Source: Clostridiales bacterium (GTDB lineage Bacteria > Bacillota > Clostridia > Lachnospirales > Lachnospiraceae). From it: DNA of 64,000 nucleotides. A program made the position numbers and the translations under genes. Below, one piece after another: positions 16,641-24,837 of this stretch. The notes under the pieces were generated by a model, which saw nothing but the letters and a program-made list of their open reading frames with translations, did not search any database and was not told the DNA's origin. The stretch is taken from assembly GCA_018372435.1 (NCBI GenBank), contig JAHAJA010000005.1:139628-203627 (forward strand), written 5' to 3'. Within the stretch, counting starts at the first letter, position 1, and each line of letters starts with the position of its first letter.

Positions 16641-17648
16641 ATGACTAAGTTAATAGATATGCACTGTGATACAATTACAGAATTATATGATCATAGAGTA
16701 AAAGATGGTAGCACTGATACGTTACGTAGTAATTCGATGCACATTGATCTTGAGAAGCTAAAGCAAGGGAATTATATGCTTCAAAACTTTGCTATCTTTC
16801 AATCACTTAAGAAGCATGAGAAGATGTTTGAGGATAGTATTAAGTATATCGACTATTTCTATCAGGAGATGGAAGCAAACAAGGATTATATTGGTATGGT
16901 GCGTACGTATGAGGATATTATAAGGAATGAAAAAGAAGGTAAGATGTCTGCATTATTAACCCTGGAAGAAGGTGCAGAAGCAGAAGGTAAATTAGAGTTT
17001 TTGCGTACTTACTATCGTCTAGGTGTAAGAATGATCACTCTTACATGGAATTACGAAAATGGTATTGGATATCCGAATTTTCATTATGAAGAAGGTAAAA
17101 CGTCTGATATGAAGTCACGTAATACAATTGACGGTTTGACTGAGTTTGGTATTTCTTTTATAGAAGAGATGGAGAGGCTAGGTATGGTTATCGATGTTTC
17201 CCACTTATCGGATGCTGGTTTTTATGACGTGTTACGATATACCAAGAAGCCGTTCGTGGCGAGCCATTCCAATGCTATGCACTGCTGTAATCATTGTAGA
17301 AACTTAACAGACGATATGATTCGTAGATTATCGGAAAGGGGTGGGGTAACAGGAATTAATTTTTACCCTTATTTCCTTGATGAGGTGGCACCTGAAGAAG
17401 GTAGAAAGGAATACGCGAGCATTGAGAAAATACTCGCCCATATTAAACATATAAAGAAAATAGGTGGAATCCAGTGTATTGGTCTAGGTACGGATTTTGA
17501 TGGTATAGAAGGGGATTTAGAGATCAAAGATGCATCGTATATGCAGATGTTAGTAGAGAGACTAGAGAAGGCAGGATTTACACCTACAGAGATAGAGGCA
17601 ATATGCTATAAGAATGTTTTGAGAGTTTATAAAGAAATATTAAGGTAG
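16641..17648 (+). CDS. Membrane dipeptidase family M19 (renal dipeptidase-like)
   Basis: The 335-residue protein begins TKLIDMHCDTI, the HxD zinc-binding motif of M19 dipeptidases, and has LTLEEGAEA (bridging Glu), IDVSHLSDAGFYDVL and PFVASHSNAMHCCNHCRNL (further metal-binding His), then GLGTDFDGI. These zinc enzymes cleave dipeptides, often with a D-residue at the second position. No signal peptide is present. It follows the DUF4015 gene closely and ends at a strong terminator, so the two form a unit that may act on peptidoglycan-related material; this joint role is inference. Confidence 0.9.
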   Translation: MTKLIDMHCDTITELYDHRVKDGSTDTLRSNSMHIDLEKLKQGNYMLQNFAIFQSLKKHEKMFEDSIKYIDYFYQEMEANKDYIGMVRTYEDIIRNEKEGKMSALLTLEEGAEAEGKLEFLRTYYRLGVRMITLTWNYENGIGYPNFHYEEGKTSDMKSRNTIDGLTEFGISFIEEMERLGMVIDVSHLSDAGFYDVLRYTKKPFVASHSNAMHCCNHCRNLTDDMIRRLSERGGVTGINFYPYFLDEVAPEEGRKEYASIEKILAHIKHIKKIGGIQCIGLGTDFDGIEGDLEIKDASYMQMLVERLEKAGFTPTEIEAICYKNVLRVYKEILR

Positions 17649-17655
17649 ATAAGCG

Positions 17656-17686
17656 ACGCCAATTTGATAGAGTTCAAATTGGCGTT
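17656..17686 (+). terminator. Rho-independent terminator after the dipeptidase gene
   Basis: ACGCCAATTTGA pairs with TCAAATTGGCGT around a six-base loop (12-bp stem), followed by TTATTGAATAT. Confidence 0.75.
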
Positions 17687-17812
17687 ATTGAATATAGTAG
17701 TTACCGACTCCTCTTCAAGTGCGAAGTTTGAGTGAATAATTATATAATAAAGAGTATCTTCATGTACCTTTCAGCATAAACATAGAATAATCAAGCTAAA
17801 GGTTGTAGATGC

Positions 17813-18649
17813 ATGAAGTTTACTAAGATGCAAGGACTTGGAAACGACTACATATATATTAATGCCATAACTGAGACCGTTGATAATCCTGAACAGTTAG
17901 CAGTACAGATGAGTAAAAAACACTATGGTATAGGTGCTGATGGTTTGATATTAATTAGACAATCTGATGTTGCTGACTTTATGATGGATATGTATAATGC
18001 CGATGGAACAAGGGCTGAGATGTGTGGAAATGGGATTCGGTGTGTAGCAAAATACGTATATGATAACAAACTAACTGAAAAAACAGAGATTCTAATAGAG
18101 ACGTTATCAGGAGTGAAACGACTTTTCTTAGAAGTGGATGATGAAATTGTTAAAATGGTGACAGTTGATATGGGAAAACCAGAGCTATTATCGACTAAGA
18201 TTCCTGCTATATCTGATAAAGAGATAATAAAGAACGAAAAAATAGAAATTGACGGGGAGATATATCATATCACATGTGTCTCTATGGGAAACCCACATAC
18301 AGTAATATTTGTTGATGACATTAGAGACGTAAAACTTGAAGAAATTGGTCCAAAGATAGAGACGCATCCGATGTTTCCGAAGAAAACAAATGTAGAATTT
18401 GTTGAAGTTATCACGAACAACATTATACGTATGAGAGTTTGGGAGCGCGGAACAGGTATTACTTTGGCTTGCGGTACTGGAGCATGCGCAAGTGTGGTGG
18501 CTAGTATAATGAACGATTATACGGATCGGAGAGTAGATGTCGTACTTGATGGAGGAATTCTAACAGTTGATTGGCACGAATTCAATAATATAATTTCAAT
18601 GCGTGGTCCAACTGAAACTGTATTTGAAGGTAATTGGGGGAGATTATAG
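17813..18649 (+). CDS. dapF: Diaminopimelate epimerase
   Basis: DapF interconverts LL- and meso-diaminopimelate for lysine and peptidoglycan synthesis. The 278-residue protein starts MKFTKMQGLGNDY and has both catalytic cysteine motifs, MCGNGIRC (Cys71) and ACGTGACA (Cys220), with the expected spacing. Other family segments are SMGNPHTVIFV and WERGTGITLACG. It appears monocistronic: a terminator precedes it and another follows. No other lysine genes are adjacent. Confidence 0.96.
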   Translation: MKFTKMQGLGNDYIYINAITETVDNPEQLAVQMSKKHYGIGADGLILIRQSDVADFMMDMYNADGTRAEMCGNGIRCVAKYVYDNKLTEKTEILIETLSGVKRLFLEVDDEIVKMVTVDMGKPELLSTKIPAISDKEIIKNEKIEIDGEIYHITCVSMGNPHTVIFVDDIRDVKLEEIGPKIETHPMFPKKTNVEFVEVITNNIIRMRVWERGTGITLACGTGACASVVASIMNDYTDRRVDVVLDGGILTVDWHEFNNIISMRGPTETVFEGNWGRL

Positions 18650-18722
18650 AACCAATATAGAGTCTATATCATTCGGAATTCGTTACATCTATGGAAGTAC
18701 CCTCATTTAATTATGAATAATG

Positions 18723-18768
18723 AAAACAAGAGCAAGAAGACTACTTGAGTATTCTTGCTCTTGTTTTT
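18723..18768 (+). terminator. Strong rho-independent terminator after dapF
   Basis: AAAACAAGAGCAAGAA (18723-18738) pairs perfectly with TTCTTGCTCTTGTTTT (18752-18767), ending in a T-run. The A-rich left arm makes it potentially bidirectional. Confidence 0.9.
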
Positions 18769-18905
18769 GTACAATTTTACTAAAGCAAAATGAATTCATA
18801 TAACTAAATTAACAGAGAGTGGAAATGGAGACAAACAAATAATGGGAATTTGTTAAAATGACTAAAAAATTAAGAAAATTATCGAATTTTTGATTAATGT
18901 GTACA

Positions 18906-18994
18906 TTGACAAACAATTAACAATAATATAAAATAAACATTGTTAAAAGATAAACAATATAGCAACACATAAAAACTTGTTAATATTTTAACGC
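18906..18994 (+). promoter_or_regulatory. adhE promoter with three Rex-like redox operators
   Basis: TTGACA (18906-18911) and TAAAAT (18929-18934) with a 17-base spacer form the likely promoter. Against the Rex consensus TTGTTAANNNNTTAACAA I see 18906-18923 (two mismatches, overlapping the -35), 18940-18957 (one mismatch, just after the start point) and 18977-18994 (two mismatches). Rex releases DNA when NADH/NAD is high, which fits control of an NADH-consuming alcohol dehydrogenase. The remainder of 18769-19150 is AT-rich leader (about 200 bases) with an AGGAGG site at its end. Confidence 0.72.
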
Positions 18995-19150
18995 ATAACA
19001 TTGTTATAAATGAAAGAAATAAAAAAAGGTTATAATTTAGTAGCGTATTTTATTTTTAGTAATTAATAAGTTTATATCTATGAAGCTGTATCGGAGGAAG
19101 TACCCCCCTACTGATAACAGGATGATTTCAAAATTAGGAGGATAATCGTA

Positions 19151-21778
19151 ATGGCAAAAAAAGAAGAACAAACTACAGTACAAGCAACTGGATTAGTTGA
19201 CAGCGTTGATGCATTAGTTGCAAAAATGAACGAAATCAGAGAAGCACAGAAAATTTTCGCAACTTACACTCAAGAACAGGTAGATAAGATTTTCTTAGCT
19301 GCTGCAACAGCTGCTAACAAACAAAGAATCCCGCTAGCTAAAATGGCAGTTGAAGAAACTGGTATGGGTATTGTTGAAGATAAAGTTATCAAAAACCACT
19401 ACGCAGCAGAATATATTTATAATGCATACAAAGACACTAAAACATGTGGTGTTATTGAAGAAGATACTAGTTTTGGAATCAAGAAAGTTGCTGAACCAAT
19501 TGGTTTAATTGCAGCAGTTATCCCAACTACAAACCCAACTTCAACAGCGATTTTCAAAACATTGATCGCTTTAAAAACTAGAAATGCAATCATCATCAGC
19601 CCACATCCACGTGCTAAGAATTCTACTATCGCAGCAGCAAAAGTTGTTCTTGATGCAGCAGTAGAAGCAGGTGCACCAGCTGGAATCATTGGTTGGATTG
19701 ATGTTCCATCATTAGAGTTAACTAACGAAGTTATGAAGAGTGCAGATATCATCTTAGCTACAGGTGGTCCTGGTATGGTTAAGGCTGCTTACTCATCAGG
19801 TAAACCAGCTCTTGGTGTTGGTGCAGGTAACACTCCAGTAATTATGGACGAAACTTGTGATGTTAAATTAGCAGTTAACTCAATTATTCATTCAAAAACT
19901 TTCGATAATGGTATGATCTGTGCATCAGAACAATCTGTTATCGTTAACGATAAAATATACGCAGCAGTTAAGAAAGAATTCGCAGATAGAGGATGTTACT
20001 TCACAACTCCAGAAGAAACAGAAAAACTTAGAAAAACAATCCTTATCAATGGAGCTCTTAACGCTAAAATCGTTGGTCAAAAACCAATTACTATCGCTAA
20101 ATTAGCTGGATTTGATGTTCCAGAAGCAACTAAGATTCTTATCTCAGAAGTTGAATCTGTAGCAATCGAAGAAGAAATGGCACACGAAAAATTATCTCCA
20201 GTATTAGCTATGTACAAAGCAAAATCATTTGATGAAGCAGTTGCTAAAGCAGAAGTACTTGTTGCTGATGGTGGTTATGGTCATACATCTTCACTCTATG
20301 TAAATGTTGGAACTGGTAAAGCTAAGATCGATCAATTTGCAGCAGCAATGAAGACTTGTAGAATTCTTGTTAATACTCCATCTTCACATGGTGGTATTGG
20401 TGACTTATACAACTTCAAATTAGCTCCATCATTAACTCTTGGTTGTGGATCATGGGGTGGAAACTCTGTATCTGAAAATGTAGGTGTTAAGCACTTAATC
20501 AACATCAAGACAGTAGCTGAGAGGAGAGAAAATATGCTTTGGTTTAGAGCACCTGAAAAAGTATACTTCAAGAAAGGCAGTCTTCCTGTAGCTCTTGATG
20601 AACTTAAGAACGTAATGGGCAAGAAAAAAGTATTTATCGTAACTGACTCATTCTTATACAAGAACGGTTACACAAAATGCGTAACAGATAAATTAGATGA
20701 AATGGGTATCCAACATACTACATTCTACGAAGTAGCACCAGACCCAACATTAGAATGTGCAAAAGAAGGTGCTAAAGCTATGAGAGCTTTCGAACCAGAT
20801 TGTATCATCGCTGTTGGTGGTGGTTCAGCAATGGATGCTGGTAAGATTATGTGGGTTATGTACGAACACCCAGAAGCTGACTTCATGGATATGGCTATGC
20901 GTTTCATGGATATTAGAAAACGTGTTTACACATTCCCTAAGATGGGTGAAAAAGCATACTTCATCGCTGTTCCTACAACTTCAGGTACTGGTTCAGAAGT
21001 TACACCTTTCGCAGTTATCACTGATGAAAAGACTGGACACAAATATCCATTAGCAGATTATGAATTACTTCCAAACATGGCGATCATTGATGCTGATATG
21101 ATGATGAACCAACCAAAAGGATTAACTAGTGCTTCAGGTATCGATGCTCTTACTCATGCATTAGAGGCTTATGCATCAATCATGGCTACTGATTATACAG
21201 ATGGTCTTGCTCTTAAAGCTATGAAGAATATCTTCGCTTACTTACCAAGTGCATATGAAAACGGTTCAGAAGATGTAACAGCAAGAGAAAAAATGGCTGA
21301 TGCTTCAACATTAGCTGGTATGGCATTCGCAAATGCATTCCTTGGAATTTGTCACTCAATGGCTCATAAATTAGGTGCATTCCACCACTTACCACATGGT
21401 GTTGCTAACGCATTATTAATCACTGAAGTAATGAAATTCAATGCTGTAAGCGTTCCAACTAAGATGGGAACATTCTCTCAATATCAATATCCACATTGTA
21501 TGGAAAGATATATTGAAGTTGCTAACTTCCTTGGAATTCAAGGTAAGAACGATCAAGAAAAATTCGATAACTTACTTAAAGCTATTGAAGAATTAAAAGC
21601 TAAAGTTGGTATTAAGAAAACTATCGCTGAATATGGCGTAGATGAAAAATACTTCTTAGAAACATTAGATAAGATGGTTGAGCAAGCATTTGACGATCAA
21701 TGTACAGGTGCTAACCCAAGATATCCATTAATGACAGAAATGAAAGAAATGTATTTAAAAGTTTACTACGGTAAATAA
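19151..21778 (+). CDS. adhE: Bifunctional acetaldehyde-CoA / alcohol dehydrogenase
   Basis: AdhE reduces acetyl-CoA to acetaldehyde and then to ethanol, consuming two NADH. The 875-residue length is typical. The N-terminal aldehyde dehydrogenase half (about 1-440) has PTTNPTSTAIFKTLIALKTRN and the catalytic Cys257 in NGMICASEQ. The C-terminal iron-dependent alcohol dehydrogenase half (about 455-870) has AVGGGSAMDAGKIMW, PTTSGTGSEVTPFAVITD, ALTHALEAY and CHSMAHKLGAFHHLPHGVANA, the last supplying iron ligands. Such proteins form spirosomes. Codon use is strongly restricted compared with neighbours, indicating high expression. Regulation by Rex is suggested by the boxes at 18906-18994. Confidence 0.97.
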   Translation: MAKKEEQTTVQATGLVDSVDALVAKMNEIREAQKIFATYTQEQVDKIFLAAATAANKQRIPLAKMAVEETGMGIVEDKVIKNHYAAEYIYNAYKDTKTCGVIEEDTSFGIKKVAEPIGLIAAVIPTTNPTSTAIFKTLIALKTRNAIIISPHPRAKNSTIAAAKVVLDAAVEAGAPAGIIGWIDVPSLELTNEVMKSADIILATGGPGMVKAAYSSGKPALGVGAGNTPVIMDETCDVKLAVNSIIHSKTFDNGMICASEQSVIVNDKIYAAVKKEFADRGCYFTTPEETEKLRKTILINGALNAKIVGQKPITIAKLAGFDVPEATKILISEVESVAIEEEMAHEKLSPVLAMYKAKSFDEAVAKAEVLVADGGYGHTSSLYVNVGTGKAKIDQFAAAMKTCRILVNTPSSHGGIGDLYNFKLAPSLTLGCGSWGGNSVSENVGVKHLINIKTVAERRENMLWFRAPEKVYFKKGSLPVALDELKNVMGKKKVFIVTDSFLYKNGYTKCVTDKLDEMGIQHTTFYEVAPDPTLECAKEGAKAMRAFEPDCIIAVGGGSAMDAGKIMWVMYEHPEADFMDMAMRFMDIRKRVYTFPKMGEKAYFIAVPTTSGTGSEVTPFAVITDEKTGHKYPLADYELLPNMAIIDADMMMNQPKGLTSASGIDALTHALEAYASIMATDYTDGLALKAMKNIFAYLPSAYENGSEDVTAREKMADASTLAGMAFANAFLGICHSMAHKLGAFHHLPHGVANALLITEVMKFNAVSVPTKMGTFSQYQYPHCMERYIEVANFLGIQGKNDQEKFDNLLKAIEELKAKVGIKKTIAEYGVDEKYFLETLDKMVEQAFDDQCTGANPRYPLMTEMKEMYLKVYYGK

Positions 21779-21808
21779 AATCATACGTGATTTATAAGCA
21801 ATATTAAG

Positions 21809-21894
21809 AAGACAATCTTCAACTGGTTTGTGTGTAATACACGGATATATAAGATTCGTGTATTCACATAAAAACCTTGAAGATTGTCTTTTTT
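21809..21894 (+). terminator. Long structured terminator element, copy A
   Basis: Outer arms AAGACAATCTTCAA (21809-21822) and TTGAAGATTGTCTT (21877-21890) enclose GGTTT/AAACC and an inner AATACACG/CGTGTATT hairpin; TTTT follows. The outer arms and flanks are nearly identical to copy B at 55894-55975. It serves as the adhE terminator. See findings. Confidence 0.8.
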
Positions 21895-21976
21895 AGCTGG
21901 TTGTGAATGTATGTATAATCTAGAAAATGCAAAAGTAATATGTAAAAAAGCCGCTTATAACCTCTATTTTATTGGG

Positions 21977-22005
21977 TTGACATAGAAGTACCTCAATATT
22001 ATAAT
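21977..22005 (+). promoter_or_regulatory. Consensus promoter of the GH1 gene
   Basis: TTGACA at 21977-21982 and TATAAT at 22000-22005 are both perfect matches with a 17-base spacer. The roughly 150-base leader to 22160 is rich in TTAA-containing motifs but I see no clear operator in it. Confidence 0.8.
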
Positions 22006-22160
22006 TGTAATTTAATATTAATTAACTAACATTAACTGGTAATTAAATGGTATTAAGTTAACAATTAGTGTTTAAAAATGGTTATGTAGTTTCGTTAGTT
22101 ATTATATAAAGAATTCATTTAGGATAAGATGATTATCAATCATAAACAGGAGGAATGATT

Positions 22161-23522
22161 ATGACGTTTGGAGAAAATTTTGTATGGGGAGTTGCTACCT
22201 CTTCCTATCAAATAGAAGGAAGAACTAAAGATGATGGTAAGGGTGATGATATATGGGATATCTATGTACGTGAACCAGGTAAGATAATGGAAGGTCACAC
22301 GGGCGATATTGCTTGTGATCACTATAATCGTTATAAGGAAGATATCGCTATTATGAAGCAATTGGGCATACGTGCCTATCGTTTTTCGATTAATTGGGCA
22401 AGAATTCTGCCAGACGGAATTGGGAAGATTAATGAAAAAGGAATTCAATTTTATAATAATTTGATTGATTGTTTATTAGAGAATGGAATTGAACCGTACA
22501 TTACCTTGTATCATTGGGAATTACCATACGCCTTATACCGTAAAGGTGGCTGGCTAAACAGGGAGATCGTGCAATGGTTTGGTGAATATGCAAAAATAGT
22601 TGCAACCTATTTCTCGGATCGTGTTACCAAATATTTCACATTGAATGAACCACAATGCTTTATTGGATTAGGATTTCTTAACGGAGTCCATGCACCGGGT
22701 CTTAAGGCGCCAATCAGAGATACATTTGAGATGGCACATAATGTTTTACTAGCACATGGACAAGCTACTAGAATGTTGCGAGAGCATGCAAAACAACCGA
22801 TAGAAGTAGGCTATGCGCCGACAGCAGGAGTTAGTTATCCTGCGAGTGAGAAACCAGAAGATGTAGAGGCAGCAAGAAAAAGTTTCTTCCGATGCCCAGA
22901 TATAGAGGATGGCTGGACTTGGAATGTTAGTTGGTGGAGTGATCCTGTTATACTAGGAGAATATCCAGAAGAAGGTCTCCGCAAGTACAGTAAGTATTTG
23001 CCGAATATAACAAAGGAGGATATGAAGCTAATTGCACAGCCACTCGATTTCTATGGTCAAAATATGTACAATGGATTTCAAGTTAAGATGGGAGCAGACG
23101 GTTTACCTGAGTATGTAAATCGTGAGGTAGGGTTTGCTAAAACAGCAACAAATTGGCCGGTTACACCAGAATGTTTATATTGGGGCACTAAGTTTTTGCA
23201 CGAGCGCTATCAGCTTCCAATATTCATAACGGAGAACGGAATGTCTTGTCATGATACGATATCCCTAGATGGTAAAGTACATGATCCAAACCGCATCGAT
23301 TTCTTGAATCGTTATTTATTACAATTAGGAAAAGCAAAAGATGAGGGCGTTGACATCAGAGGTTATTTTGAATGGTCCCTGATGGATAATTTTGAATGGA
23401 ATTGTGGCTATACAGAACGTTTCGGTCTTGTATATGTTGATTATGAAACGCAGAAAAGAATAGTTAAAGATTCAGGGTATTGGTATCGTGATGTTATTTT
23501 AAATAAAGGAAAAAATCTATAA
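22161..23522 (+). CDS. GH1 beta-glucosidase-type enzyme
   Basis: GH1 retaining glycosidases hydrolyse beta-glucosides, cellobiose or their 6-phosphates. The start is ATG 22161, seven bases after AGGAGGA; the ATG at 22155 touches that site. The 453-residue protein begins FGENFVWGVATSSYQIEG and carries the acid/base in TLNEP (Glu163) and the nucleophile in ITENGM (Glu358), with the C-terminal EWSLMDNFEWNCGYTERFGL. WSLMDNFEW resembles non-phosphorylated-substrate GH1 enzymes (WxxxDNFEW), and there is no PTS gene nearby, so a beta-glucosidase on free cellodextrins or glucosides is more likely than a 6-phospho enzyme. No signal peptide: cytosolic. Confidence 0.93.
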   Translation: MTFGENFVWGVATSSYQIEGRTKDDGKGDDIWDIYVREPGKIMEGHTGDIACDHYNRYKEDIAIMKQLGIRAYRFSINWARILPDGIGKINEKGIQFYNNLIDCLLENGIEPYITLYHWELPYALYRKGGWLNREIVQWFGEYAKIVATYFSDRVTKYFTLNEPQCFIGLGFLNGVHAPGLKAPIRDTFEMAHNVLLAHGQATRMLREHAKQPIEVGYAPTAGVSYPASEKPEDVEAARKSFFRCPDIEDGWTWNVSWWSDPVILGEYPEEGLRKYSKYLPNITKEDMKLIAQPLDFYGQNMYNGFQVKMGADGLPEYVNREVGFAKTATNWPVTPECLYWGTKFLHERYQLPIFITENGMSCHDTISLDGKVHDPNRIDFLNRYLLQLGKAKDEGVDIRGYFEWSLMDNFEWNCGYTERFGLVYVDYETQKRIVKDSGYWYRDVILNKGKNL

Positions 23523-23529
23523 AAAGTAT

Positions 23530-23580
23530 AAATCACACTATGAAGATCATTTATATAAAATCTTCATAGTGTGATTTTTT
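23530..23580. terminator. Bidirectional terminator; AraC stop codon lies in its loop
   Basis: ATCACACTATGAAGAT and ATCTTCATAGTGTGAT form a 16-bp stem at 23532-23547 and 23560-23575, with a T-run on the plus strand and an A-run on the other side. The stop codon of the convergent AraC gene (23551-23553) is in the loop. Confidence 0.85.
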
Positions 23581-24531
23581 TTCTCGATATTGCAATGGAG
23601 TTAAGGTCGTGTGGGTTTTGAATAAGTGGATAAAATGAGGTGTGTTAGCTATACCGATTGATTCTGCTATTTCATTAACGGTTTTGTTTGTTGTAAGAAG
23701 GAGTTGTTTAGCAACTTCCATTCTACGATCAATTAGGTAGTCAATAGGAGATCTATGAACATAGCGTTTGAAATCCTTCGCTAATTTGTATTTGTTATAA
23801 TTTAACTCTTCAGACAAAGAGTCAAGAGTATGTTTCTCTGTATAACGAGTTTGGAGAATGGTCATCATCTGTTTGATATGATTTGGTACATAACTACTTT
23901 GTTTACCATCTATATGTTTAGTAAGTATGATATTAGTTAGTAAAGAAGTTAATAATGACGAACGTATTAATTCCACTGTGATTGAATTGTTTTCTTCGTA
24001 GGAAAACAGTTTGTGTAAGGTTGTTATACTATCGTCACTAGGAATGCAATTGCAATAAGGAATACCATTCTCTTGGAACAATTGATAATAATAGCTAATT
24101 TGTTGACCATTGAGAAACAGTATTTCAAAATCCCAATTTTGTTCTAATAAATCTAGTTTGAGATAATTTGTACAATCGAGAAATATAAAAGAGTTATCTC
24201 CTATTACATATTGATTGTTATCGTAAGTTAAGCGATATCGGCCCTTCTTAGTGTATAGTAAAAGGAAAGAGTCCAAATCTTTCATCTCTATAGTAAATGG
24301 AAAATTGCGTGTTGTCTTAGCTAATATCTCTAGGTAGTAAAGGGATTCTTTAGCATGGGCAGATGGAGAAGGGATGTAGGATTCTTTTAAGAAATCCTTT
24401 AAGGAAATGTTTTGTGAGGAGATTTTTCTTGATGAAATTCTTGTATTTAAATTAGGCTGGTAAAAAGCATCTGTATAGGAAGAATGAAGGGATAAAACAG
24501 ATTGATTCCAACGCTTTACGAATGTTGACAT
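23551..24531 (-). CDS. AraC-family transcriptional regulator
   Basis: The 326-residue protein has an N-terminal cupin-like ligand domain (about 70-200; YTKKGRYRLTYDNNQYVIGDNSFIFLD) and a C-terminal double helix-turn-helix (about 225-320; TLDSLSEELNYNKYKLAKDFKRYV, then TVNEIAESIGIANTPHFIHLFK). An AGGAGG site precedes the ATG. It lies convergent to the GH1 gene and divergent from the cellobiose 2-epimerase operon, with 306 bases between, so it most likely regulates one or both. The effector would be a glucoside or mannoside; that is inference. Confidence 0.9.
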   Translation of the reverse strand: MSTFVKRWNQSVLSLHSSYTDAFYQPNLNTRISSRKISSQNISLKDFLKESYIPSPSAHAKESLYYLEILAKTTRNFPFTIEMKDLDSFLLLYTKKGRYRLTYDNNQYVIGDNSFIFLDCTNYLKLDLLEQNWDFEILFLNGQQISYYYQLFQENGIPYCNCIPSDDSITTLHKLFSYEENNSITVELIRSSLLTSLLTNIILTKHIDGKQSSYVPNHIKQMMTILQTRYTEKHTLDSLSEELNYNKYKLAKDFKRYVHRSPIDYLIDRRMEVAKQLLLTTNKTVNEIAESIGIANTPHFIHLFKTHTTLTPLQYREKKSHYEDFI

Positions 24532-24837
24532 AGATATCCTCCTCTTGTGGTAATAAATTTTCGATAATTTAACTTAAATTTAGTATACCTAATACTTGAT
24601 AAGAATGCAAGATATGTAAATGAGGTAAAAAATATTAACAAACCTTTTTAAGAGTAATAAAAAGCCAAGATACTATAAAAATAGTCAAGATAGTAGAGTG
24701 ATTAAAAATTAAGTAAAGTATAAAATTAAATTAAGCTAAAAAGGTTAAATTATTAGCGGATTAGCGATTAAGTAGAACGGTAGTCGGGTTTACAAAAGCT
24801 AATACTTACGATGAAATAAAGGCGAGGAGGAGTAGGA
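24532..24837. other. Divergent intergenic region, presumed control region
   Basis: This AT-rich stretch separates the AraC gene (minus) from the mannan operon (plus). It holds runs such as TTAAATTAAGC and TTAGCGGATTAGCGATTAAG with short direct repeats (TTAGCG twice) that could be AraC half-sites, and a strong GAGGAGGAG ribosome binding site at its end. No convincing promoter or gene was found. Confidence 0.4.

Noticed and set aside
18995..19150. Possible riboswitch in the long adhE leader
   Set aside because: It is AT-rich with no stable paired core or terminator-antiterminator pair that I could find.
18690..21996. Recurrent GAAGTACC octamer near 18694, 19096 and 21984
   Set aside because: The flanks differ and an octamer recurring in AT-rich leaders could be chance.
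22012..22160. Rex box in the GH1 leader (GTTAACAATTAG)
   Set aside because: Only a half-site matches; no symmetric 18-base site is present.
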